Virus record (IMG/VR): IMGVR_UViG_3300030099_002989
Location: 1 to 44,579 of that record
From: a virus
Length of the DNA stretch: 44,579 bases
Direction: 5' to 3' (one strand)
The translations under genes and the position numbers were made by a program. Below the pieces are notes generated by a model. The model was not told the DNA's origin, did not search any database, and was given only the letters and a program-made list of their open reading frames with translations. Of this stretch, positions 23,689 to 29,979 are shown piece by piece (positions within the stretch are counted from its first letter, which is position 1; each line of letters begins with the position of its first letter).

Positions 23689-23700
23689 GGAGTTTGCACC
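23689..23700 (+). promoter_or_regulatory. initiation cassette GGAGTTTGCACC-ATG
   Basis: AAGGAG lies 8 bases from ATG 23701, directly after hairpin copy 4. The 12 bases are identical to 21309-21320 and complementary to 22153-22164. Confidence 0.85.
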
Positions 23701-24630
23701 ATGCAATTCACAGCAAAGCACGACGACAACACCATGCTCGAATACTTCGACTCCGTCGATGACTTCGTGCAAAAGGTCACCAAGGAGCGGACGCTCTCCA
23801 TCGACACCGACAACAGCCACGGCGGTTGGGCTGCTGCTCTAAAGAGCAACCCAAACTACAGCGACTCATTCCACACCGGAGGTGTCCGGTTTGCAGATGC
23901 TATGTCGGACATTGAATGCGGCGTTTGCACCAATGAAAAGACTCGCAAATGGTACGACAAGGCACGGCGGGAGGCCGCTAAGGTCTTGCTCGGCAAGACC
24001 GGCAACCGCACCAAGACGTATGCAAAACGGAAACGCAACTCCGTTGCGGCAGGTGGTGGGTCACCGATGATCGACCGCTACCTCAGCGGTACGGAGTACC
24101 ACTGGCGGCGCAAACAGAACGAAGCCTTCCACCCATTGGTGACGCTAGGCGTTGGCATCTCTGCTGCTTGCAGCACTGACGGCAAGAAGTTTGCCGAGTG
24201 TTGGGGACGAGCCACTGCTCTTGCAGAGCAACTTCAGAACGACGGCTACCCCGTCCGCATCGAGGCCGTCATCGGCCAGTCCGGTGACGACAGCCAATTT
24301 TGCACCGGCACGGGGACACGTCACGTTGGCCAAGGTATCTGTGTCAAGCCTGCTGATCGACGAGTCGATCCGCAAGCGTTGATGGCACTGGGTCACCCAG
24401 CGTTCTACAGAACGCTTTGCTTCGAGTCGTGGTGCCAACCGTTGCCAAGAGCCTTGGCCAAGTTCCAGATGTACTCCAGTGGAGGGCTGGGTTCACCTGC
24501 TCGCCGTGCAGCGACATATCAAAAGATCCACGGTGACCGCTACGACATGCTGCTCACCCCGGTCGAGGACATGCAAGACCTCACCGAAGCGTACCTCTCC
24601 ATCGTCAACAAGGGACTTGTTCGTTCCTAA
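23701..24630 (+). CDS. DUF7192-like partner of the AAA+ ATPase
   Basis: This encodes 309 residues. It begins MQFTAKHDDNTMLEYFDSVD and has a conserved-looking block SHGGWAAALKSNPNYSDSFH, then RRKQNEAFHPLVTLGVGISA and a long alternating alpha/beta region (ALAEQLQNDGYPVRIEAVIG). The last reads like a VWA-type or Rossmann-type sheet and may be the site the ATPase acts on. Phage DUF7192 proteins commonly follow CobS-like ATPases. The job of the pair is not known. Gene order and the shared hairpin style suggest they are co-expressed. Confidence 0.7.
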   Translation: MQFTAKHDDNTMLEYFDSVDDFVQKVTKERTLSIDTDNSHGGWAAALKSNPNYSDSFHTGGVRFADAMSDIECGVCTNEKTRKWYDKARREAAKVLLGKTGNRTKTYAKRKRNSVAAGGGSPMIDRYLSGTEYHWRRKQNEAFHPLVTLGVGISAACSTDGKKFAECWGRATALAEQLQNDGYPVRIEAVIGQSGDDSQFCTGTGTRHVGQGICVKPADRRVDPQALMALGHPAFYRTLCFESWCQPLPRALAKFQMYSSGGLGSPARRAATYQKIHGDRYDMLLTPVEDMQDLTEAYLSIVNKGLVRS

Positions 24631-24657
24631 TTGACGACGGTTGAACCACACCTTACA

Positions 24658-24710
24658 CTCCCCTGAATATCTGGGGGGTAATGAAATGAACCCCCAGAGA
24701 TTCGGGGGAG
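24658..24710 (+). repeat. long intergenic hairpin, copy 5 with divergent loop
   Basis: A 20-bp stem with one G-U and one mismatch pairs 24658-24677 with 24691-24710. The loop GTAATGAAATGAA does not contain the AGTCTTACGA apex. The right arm ends GGGGGAG, which could act as ribosome site for ATG 24724, so the stem may hide or expose it. Confidence 0.8.
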
Positions 24711-24723
24711 ATTGGAACCCACT

Positions 24724-25203
24724 ATGAATATCGAACTCATCACTCAACTCAACACCATTCTCGCCGCTGCCTCCAAGGAGGCTGGCATCCCTACCGGCGG
24801 TGACATTGACCCGAAAATTCCGGGACGTGTCCTTGCTATTCGTGAATACGTTGGCGACCTGCTTCGTGAAGCCGAGCGCATCGACAGCGATGCCGACACC
24901 GTTGCAGACAACATGGATCGTATCGACACCGAAGTCAAGGACTTGGCAAGCGAGATCCGCGAGATTGGTGACGCATCACTCAGTGAAGCAAACCAGTACA
25001 TCGACCACGCCGAGTCCCATTGCGAGGGCATCGACGTTGACTACCACGAAGCACGTTGTCTTCGTGATGACATCCAATCACTCACTGAAGGGATGAACAT
25101 CCTGTACGGCAGGCTCGACGACCTTGTCGCTTCGCTGCCCCCCGTCTCCGACGAAGAGACACCCAACGCCGCAAACCCACAAACCGAAGAGGTGCAAGCA
25201 TGA
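24724..25203 (+). CDS. early coiled-coil protein, unknown
   Basis: This encodes 159 residues from ATG 24724 (a TTG in-frame at 24712 is one base from the GGGGGAG and is less likely). The middle (AERIDSDADTVADNMDRIDT and on) is a long heptad helix, acidic. The C-terminus is loose and Glu/Asn/Pro-rich. It may form a dimer or filament. No family is recognised. It overlaps the next gene by four bases. Confidence 0.65.
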   Translation: MNIELITQLNTILAAASKEAGIPTGGDIDPKIPGRVLAIREYVGDLLREAERIDSDADTVADNMDRIDTEVKDLASEIREIGDASLSEANQYIDHAESHCEGIDVDYHEARCLRDDIQSLTEGMNILYGRLDDLVASLPPVSDEETPNAANPQTEEVQA

Positions 25204-25694
25204 ATGAAAAAGACGTAGACGATCTATTCCCCGAATTGGAATCGACCGGTGATCCGGGCGATTGGAAAGATGTCATTGGCACAATGACATTGTTAGGACA
25301 CCTGCCAGTCCCGGCAGATGAGGAAACGGAGCAAATGTTCAAGTTTGCTTGCACCCTCAAAGAGCCGAACGACCAGCGCGGTCTTATGCTCTCGTCCATC
25401 ATCAAGGCGTACGGCTCAAGGTTCAAGAACCTTGGTGAACTGGCTGAGCAACTTGCAGATTTTGCACGGATGGCTGCGGCAGGTGAGCCGTTGGACTACC
25501 GCAAGATTGCGAACGATGCAAACAAGTTTGCAGCACAGAATCAACAGATGGTTGATTTGTGCGACAAGATACTTTCCTCACTTGGAGAGCGGAACCAGCA
25601 TGAGTACCGCAAACGTGTAATCGCACTGCACGAACTCCACACAAGTGTGGCGAGAATATGGTCTGGGGATGACGACTCGGAGGCCAGCGAGTGA
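25200..25694 (+). CDS. early helical protein, unknown
   Basis: This encodes 164 residues: acidic N-terminus (MNEKDVDDLFPELESTGDPG), helical core (GELAEQLADFARMAAAGEPL) and an acidic tail GDDDSEASE. Overlaps with its neighbours by four bases on both sides imply one coupled unit with 24724..25203 and 25691..25810. No family is recognised. It holds the hairpin 25417-25434. Confidence 0.65.
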   Translation: MNEKDVDDLFPELESTGDPGDWKDVIGTMTLLGHLPVPADEETEQMFKFACTLKEPNDQRGLMLSSIIKAYGSRFKNLGELAEQLADFARMAAAGEPLDYRKIANDANKFAAQNQQMVDLCDKILSSLGERNQHEYRKRVIALHELHTSVARIWSGDDDSEASE

Positions 25695-25810
25695 TACAGA
25701 CCATATTCAAAGTGATCGTGGGTACGGCGAAAGCCGTACTCACGGTCTTCGATATCAACGGATACGACCGTGTGTATGGAGACACGGTAGAAAGGCACGA
25801 GGATCGCTAA
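25691..25810 (+). CDS. 39-residue early protein
   Basis: GTG 25691 overlaps the TGA of the previous gene and the stop TAA overlaps the next ATG. The product begins VIQTIFKVIVGTAKAVLTVF and is amphipathic or mildly hydrophobic, possibly membrane-associated, with a charged C-terminus (DTVERHEDR). The exact fit between two genes supports it. A 7-bp hairpin with a GAAA tetraloop (25722-25739) lies inside. Confidence 0.55.
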   Translation: MIQTIFKVIVGTAKAVLTVFDINGYDRVYGDTVERHEDR

Positions 25811-26037
25811 TGACCCGTGATGAACTGGTTCTAAAGACCAAGATAAAGATCGAAATCGAATTGACTGGCAACCAAGTCCGTGCTTTGCAAAGAGTGAAGT
25901 ACGAACACATGACGGATGTCAATGACACGAACTATGAGGCAGGAACTCTAATCACTGTTATCAGTGATATCTATGACGACCACTTTGACAATGACCTAAT
26001 CCGTCCCGACTGGGACGCTGAGATGGAGGAACGCTAA
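25810..26037 (+). CDS. 75-residue early protein, unknown
   Basis: This starts at ATG 25810, right on the previous stop. It begins MTRDELVLKTKIKIEIELTG, beta-like, then helical, with an acidic end (DWDAEMEER). The longer frame from 25645 is a shadow of the upstream genes. No family is recognised. Confidence 0.6.
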   Translation: MTRDELVLKTKIKIEIELTGNQVRALQRVKYEHMTDVNDTNYEAGTLITVISDIYDDHFDNDLIRPDWDAEMEER

Positions 26038-26450
26038 TGACTTCTAAACCTGACGAAACAATCAAGGCAATTCTTTTGCACACCAACGGCACGAAACAAG
26101 AAGTGCAAATTGGGAAGAACAACATCAAAGACATCTACGATTTGATTGGATGTGATGTGTTCACCGTTGTACCAGTGGCGAAGAAGTCGCCAGCAGGTGA
26201 CACTGGCCTATCCGTGTATGTGGATGACGAGGGTTTGCTCAAGCAAAACTCGGTTGTCAATATCTGGAGCATCTGGCTCTCTGGCTTCATTGGCTACAAC
26301 GCACCACTCATGGGCAACATTCTGTTGACTGGCCCAACAGACATTGATGGGTACGACACAGATGTACCTGACAGTCTTGCGGAGCAAATCCCACCAACCT
26401 TACGACCTGACCCTGAACTAGAATTCTTCTTCTACTCAAAGGAAAACTGA
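26037..26450 (+). CDS. DUF3846-like protein
   Basis: This encodes 137 residues. The part VYVDDEGLLKQNSVV, then a hydrophobic stretch, then LMGNILLTGPTDIDGYDTDV matches the layout of DUF3846: a Tyr/Val-Asp-Asp-Glu-Gly, an Asn, and later a conserved G-x-x-x-x-x-G with D-x-D-G. Such small proteins are frequent in phages and plasmids, function not known. It is coupled with 25810..26037 and lies two bases before the sirtuin. Confidence 0.65.
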   Translation: MTSKPDETIKAILLHTNGTKQEVQIGKNNIKDIYDLIGCDVFTVVPVAKKSPAGDTGLSVYVDDEGLLKQNSVVNIWSIWLSGFIGYNAPLMGNILLTGPTDIDGYDTDVPDSLAEQIPPTLRPDPELEFFFYSKEN

Positions 26451-26451
26451 C

Positions 26452-27120
26452 ATGACAACAGACTTCGCTTATGAAATTGATGACGATTTGCTTACGGCAC
26501 GCAAGATGTGCAAGCAAGCAAAAAACATTGTCATATTCTCTGGCTCCGGCCTGAGCAAAGCGAGCGGTGTCCCGACCTATCGGGACATGGACGATCCAAT
26601 ATGGCAAACACACGACCCCAAGATATATGGCAGCAGGCACGGCCTCGTCAACCACACTGACATGGTGCTGGAGCAGTACGAACGGTGGCGTGACGACCTT
26701 GCAGAACTCAAGCCCAACTCTGCACACGAAGCAATCGCCAAGTGTGACAAGGTCACAACCCACATCACGCAAAACGTCGATGACCTCTCGGAGCGTGCCG
26801 GCAAACCTGCCATTCATTTGCACGGCGAGATTATGAAGGACAAACTTGACCCCGAACTTGGGGTCATGCGTCCAGACGTTGTGCTGTTCGGTGAGTGTTT
26901 ACCACTCACCGAGATGGCCATTGCACACGACAGGATGAAGGAGGCCGATCTGTTAATCGCCATTGGTACCTCTCTTGAGGTACAACCTGCGGCCAGTCTT
27001 TGGACTGATATTGCGGGTGACAACTCGATCTTTATCAATCCAAACGTGTCGTCACCCGTTGGTGTTTCAATCGACATACCGGTTGAACATGTGCTGAGCA
27101 AACTCCTATGCAATGCGTGA
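26452..27120 (+). CDS. Sir2-family (sirtuin) protein lacking the zinc site
   Basis: This encodes 222 residues. Sirtuin motifs: GSGLSKASGVPTYRD at 31-45 (NAD-binding GAGxSxxSGIPxFR), TQNVDD at 106-111, a catalytic His in LHG at 123-125, RPDVVLFGE at 140-148 and GTSLEVQPA at 172-180. Normal sirtuins have about 45 residues with four zinc-binding cysteines between LHG and RPxVVxFGE; here there are only 14 residues and no cysteine. Role open: NAD+-dependent deacylation, or NAD+ consumption or protection in host defence (inferred). It overlaps the recombinase by 13 bases. Hairpins at 26569-26586, 26890-26910 and 26966-26983. Confidence 0.85.
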   Translation: MTTDFAYEIDDDLLTARKMCKQAKNIVIFSGSGLSKASGVPTYRDMDDPIWQTHDPKIYGSRHGLVNHTDMVLEQYERWRDDLAELKPNSAHEAIAKCDKVTTHITQNVDDLSERAGKPAIHLHGEIMKDKLDPELGVMRPDVVLFGECLPLTEMAIAHDRMKEADLLIAIGTSLEVQPAASLWTDIAGDNSIFINPNVSSPVGVSIDIPVEHVLSKLLCNA

Positions 27121-27800
27121 TCTACGCCCGCTTCTCCCCCAGACCGGGGGAGAGCGGGTCAATTGAAACCCAGTACCAAGAGTGTGAGCAGTTTGCAAAA
27201 GCAAACGGCTGGACGATCCTCGGCAAGCATGGCGACGAACACAAAAGCGGGGCTGATCCCGAACGCCCCGGCCTATGGGCTGCCATGGAGCAAACACCAA
27301 AAGGCGGTGTGCTGTTGGTTTGGAAGATGGATCGACTTGCACGGGATCTGTATCTGGCTGAGGCTTTGCACCGACATGCTGAGAAGCATGGCTTCCGCAT
27401 TCAGGCTGCACGCGAAGGTGTGCAAGATGACACGGCTGAGGGCAGGCTGATACGTCAGGTGTTATCCGCAGCAGCCGAGTACGAGCGTAGGCTTGTGCAG
27501 GTGCGTACGAGCGTTGCTATGCGACGCTACCAGTCCGAGGGCAGGCGCATGTCGCGGCATCCACCTTACGGTTGGATGCTATGCGATGCAGACCCAACCA
27601 GATTGGTACTCAATCAATCGGAGCAGCAGGCAATTGACAAGATGCTAGAGTGGCGCGAGGCTGGATACGGCTGGCGTTCCATCTGTGATTTGCTCACTCG
27701 GAATGGCTTTGCTCCTCGCGGGAAGGCGTGGGATGCGTCGTCGGTTCGGAGGATCTGTACCAGAACTCCTGAACGGCGCGGGGAAAGTCTACAACCCTGA
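27108..27800 (+). CDS. serine recombinase (resolvase/invertase family)
   Basis: This encodes 230 residues. The catalytic block YARFSPRPG has Ser10 and Arg8; KMDRLARD at 73-80 is the conserved D-R-L-x-R motif; EYERRLVQVRT follows, then a shortened recombinase domain with PYGW near 155. It ends with HTH-like helices (WRSICDLLTRNGFAPRG). It is too short for a large serine integrase (usually 450 or more) and fits an invertase or resolvase. It might resolve multimers, invert DNA, or integrate. No inverted sites were found. Its 3' end overlaps the opposing 27694..28074 gene by 107 bases. Confidence 0.85.
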   Translation: MQCVIYARFSPRPGESGSIETQYQECEQFAKANGWTILGKHGDEHKSGADPERPGLWAAMEQTPKGGVLLVWKMDRLARDLYLAEALHRHAEKHGFRIQAAREGVQDDTAEGRLIRQVLSAAAEYERRLVQVRTSVAMRRYQSEGRRMSRHPPYGWMLCDADPTRLVLNQSEQQAIDKMLEWREAGYGWRSICDLLTRNGFAPRGKAWDASSVRRICTRTPERRGESLQP

Positions 27801-28074
27801 ACGCTACAACCCAATCCCCGTGGTCTTCTCGCATGAAGACTACGGGGATTGTTCCGTCTTTTGCATCTTGCACCGCTTGATCCATGAACCTCATGGCTGC
27901 AATACTTTTGCGCCGCTTAACCTCAACCCATAACTCTGGACATCCTGCGACATCGGGATCTATCGCGCCGTCGCTTTGTCTTGCACGCCTTGCAGATGGG
28001 AAGCCAAGCCCGCGCAAAATACCTACGACCTCACGCTCGCCCCGCTTGCCCTTGTCACGCTGCGCCTTGCCCAT
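27694..28074 (-). CDS. PD-(D/E)XK resolvase-like nuclease
   Basis: This encodes 126 residues. The basic N-terminus (KAQRDKGKRGEREVVGILRG), DPDVAGCPELWVEVKRRK (Asp, then Glu-x-Lys) and IPVVFMREDHGDWVV give the layout of small PD-(D/E)XK enzymes that resemble Holliday junction resolvases. It would resolve recombination intermediates made by the RecE-like pathway. Its coding sequence contains the large hairpin 27812-27851. Confidence 0.7.
   Translation of the reverse strand: MGKAQRDKGKRGEREVVGILRGLGFPSARRARQSDGAIDPDVAGCPELWVEVKRRKSIAAMRFMDQAVQDAKDGTIPVVFMREDHGDWVVAFRVVDFPRAVQEFWYRSSEPTTHPTPSREEQSHSE
27812..27851. terminator. bidirectional terminator-like hairpin inside a coding region
   Basis: A 17-bp stem with a single wobble pairs 27812-27828 and 27835-27851 around loop TCGCAT. 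It begins 11 bases after the recombinase stop, where the plus early operon meets the minus replication block. It also codes for part of the resolvase-like protein. No clear U-tract, so its role as a terminator is inferred from place and stability. Confidence 0.55.
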
Positions 28075-28086
28075 ACCTACACGATG

Positions 28087-28521
28087 CTATGCGATGCAGC
28101 CGAATCTTTCAATTGGGATGTGGTAGACAGGTTCAACGTCGCCGTCGTCGCGTGTATTCACTGTGCGGCCACCAAACTGAAGCCAGTTGTAATTTTCCAC
28201 ACATTCGTTTAGACACACATGATAAATGGTGTCGATGGCGCGCACTATCAACATTGTGCGTAAGCCTGTTGCGTTGAGCAGGGAGTCGGCAGCCTGCACT
28301 TTGCTCAAACTAATCATCACATCTGGGTACTGCCCCCATTTAAAGTTGCGGTGTTTGCACTCTGCAAAAGCCTTTGGCTTGTCTGCGCTCATCAGAATAA
28401 AATCCATGCGATATGAGATTGGCAGTTTGTAATACTGCACGCCCCACTTCGCACTGACATGCGACATCATCTCGTGTTCTCGTGCTAAGTCGGTCGCCTG
28501 TTCGTACATGGGTCTACTCAT
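28087..28521 (-). CDS. PD-(D/E)XK-like nuclease
   Basis: This encodes 144 residues from ATG 28521, which overlaps the previous stop. Longer starts are rejected, since they invade 28514..28690. YRMDFILMSADKPKAFAECK gives Asp ... Glu-x-Lys, the PD-(D/E)XK metal site, followed by a helix (ISLSKVQAADSLLNATGL). A nuclease or repair job is likely. Two such nucleases lie side by side in this block. Confidence 0.6.
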   Translation of the reverse strand: MSRPMYEQATDLAREHEMMSHVSAKWGVQYYKLPISYRMDFILMSADKPKAFAECKHRNFKWGQYPDVMISLSKVQAADSLLNATGLRTMLIVRAIDTIYHVCLNECVENYNWLQFGGRTVNTRDDGDVEPVYHIPIERFGCIA

Positions 28522-28690
28522 CGTCGTCAAAATCCTCTCCGATGCCCTCTTGGTCATGCTCGTACCAAAGTTCAAGCAAAAGCAATTTGATGACACCAAG
28601 AACCTCGTATACAGTCATGTCAAACTCAACCGCAAAGTTCGTGGTTGTTTGTTTGAGGGTTTGGTGCAACTTTTCGGCTGCTGACTTCAT
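28514..28690 (-). CDS. 58-residue protein with acidic tail
   Basis: This begins MKSAAEKLHQTLKQTTTNFA, a helix, and ends acidic (EGIGEDFDDDE). AAGGAG lies five bases before ATG 28690. The ATG overlaps the primase stop. Possibly a small partner or DNA mimic. Unknown. Confidence 0.6.
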   Translation of the reverse strand: MKSAAEKLHQTLKQTTTNFAVEFDMTVYEVLGVIKLLLLELWYEHDQEGIGEDFDDDE

Positions 28691-29508
28691 CGGATCTCCT
28701 TTGCTTGCTCTGCAATGACATCGACAATTGCTTTGGTGGCTCCACGCTGAACCCACTCATTTGCATCGTCGCCGTCCTTCGGTTCGATAACCTTAGCGGA
28801 TCGCTTGGCTTTTGCGAGTTGCGTTGCAACAAGTTTTGCACCATCTCTTCCGGGCTTATCTTTGTCTGCGACTACCACGCACTCATTTGCAAATGGGATC
28901 AGTTCGCACAGGAATTTGCTTCCAGTGTTGCACGATGGTCTGCCAACCGCAACAAGGCCAAGAGAGAGCATGGCGGCTGTGTCTGTTGGTCCCTCGCATA
29001 CATACACCCTGCCTGCCCGTGGCATCTCCACATCTGGATCTAAAAACAGGCCGTTGCGAGAACCTTTAACTGAAGACTTTTTGCCACTGGGATAGCGCAA
29101 ACGTACACCGCAAACCTGCCCCTTGCCGTTCCGCATAGGAAAAGTGTATGCGCCTTTGGATTGCGACCACCCTGCTCTTATGCGACGCAGAGACTCAACA
29201 GTACACCCTGTGTTGGACTTTAAGAAATCCCACTGGTAGTCCTGCATGCCCGCATGGCATGTCTCAACCCTGTCTGCCCACGCCGGTGGTGCAAAGTCAG
29301 GAATTTCAAGGGGAGCAACTTTTGCCAACGGGGTTTGCAATAACTCAGACGGCTTGTGCAGCCACCCTGCGTCACCCACACGTTTTTCCGATGGGGTTCG
29401 TGGACAAATTACCGCAAGCCCATCTTCAGATATCAAACACCAATCAGGCTTGCCGCAAATCGGACACCTGTTGTTTCTGTTCACTCGGCTCCACCCCGAT
29501 GTAGTCAT
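28687..29508 (-). CDS. DNA primase, Toprim type
   Basis: This encodes 273 residues. A zinc ribbon with C15, C18, C24 and C35 (CPICGKPDWC and LAVICP) is followed by a helical linker. The Toprim fold comes next: VYVCEGPTDTAAM (Glu172) and VVVADKDKPGRDGA (Asp215, Asp217). It makes RNA primers or acts as a primase-like protein with the helicase. There is no fused replicative helicase domain, unlike T7 gp4, so the DEAH helicase upstream would have to supply unwinding or the host does. Confidence 0.85.
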   Translation of the reverse strand: MTTSGWSRVNRNNRCPICGKPDWCLISEDGLAVICPRTPSEKRVGDAGWLHKPSELLQTPLAKVAPLEIPDFAPPAWADRVETCHAGMQDYQWDFLKSNTGCTVESLRRIRAGWSQSKGAYTFPMRNGKGQVCGVRLRYPSGKKSSVKGSRNGLFLDPDVEMPRAGRVYVCEGPTDTAAMLSLGLVAVGRPSCNTGSKFLCELIPFANECVVVADKDKPGRDGAKLVATQLAKAKRSAKVIEPKDGDDANEWVQRGATKAIVDVIAEQAKEIR

Positions 29509-29719
29509 CCAAATCTCCTTGGTCTATTCCAGTTTGCTCCATCCAGTTGCGTAGATTGGTCAGGCTTACACGCCGGTGAGTTGATCCGGGGATGCGAAAG
29601 CCTTGAAGGTAGCCCTTGTCAATCTGACGAATGATGGTTTGCTGTGACATTCCACACAGGCTTGCGATTTCGCCCGTGGTTAGGAATCTATTTCGTTCGG
29701 TCTTTCCAGTTGAACCCAT
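29444..29719 (-). CDS. HTH regulator or excisionase-like protein
   Basis: This encodes 91 residues. FLTTGEIASLCGMSQQTIIR followed by QIDKGYLQGFRIPGSTHRRV is a winged HTH of the MerR/excisionase (HTH_17) kind. It overlaps the primase start by 65 bases and the sigma-like gene by 40. It could regulate early genes or direct the serine recombinase. Function inferred from motif. Confidence 0.75.
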   Translation of the reverse strand: MGSTGKTERNRFLTTGEIASLCGMSQQTIIRQIDKGYLQGFRIPGSTHRRVSLTNLRNWMEQTGIDQGDLDDYIGVEPSEQKQQVSDLRQA

Positions 29720-29979
29720 ACGTTTTTTCCGTCGATTCTCCGCCTTACTGCACCATGCAAACGGCGGTACTTATAGTTGACATCCTGAATAATAATTCGC
29801 GTCAGGAACCGCGATAGCGACCCCTTTTGGGGGTCAAATCTTTTATCCACCGCCGGGCGAGCGATCAGATATGTCTCGCTCACCAGTTCGTCCACTGTCC
29901 ACTTCCGGAAGTGGCCTTTGCTCTTTTGCATCCTCGCTAGAAAGAACAGAAGTTTCAGGTTCTCGTCTAGCAGGTGCAT
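29680..29979 (-). CDS. sigma-70 region-2-like protein
   Basis: This encodes 99 residues (a start at 29931 gives 83). TVDELVSETYLIARPAVDKR and RFDPQKGSLSRFLTRIIIQD look like sigma region 2 (core-binding helix, then the -10 recognising helix). Region 4 is missing. It could be a phage sigma-like switch, or a structural remnant. It overlaps the helicase by 137 bases, or 89 with the shorter start. Confidence 0.55.
   Translation of the reverse strand: MHLLDENLKLLFFLARMQKSKGHFRKWTVDELVSETYLIARPAVDKRFDPQKGSLSRFLTRIIIQDVNYKYRRLHGAVRRRIDGKNVWVQLERPNEIDS

Noticed and set aside
20372-24710. Intrinsic terminators at the AGTCTTACGA stems
   Set aside because: No run of T follows any of them, and they stand before genes that must be expressed. 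The apex is conserved, which terminators do not need.
20086-24710. CRISPR array
   Set aside because: The repeats are inverted and their arms differ; there are no equal direct repeats with spacers and no Cas genes.
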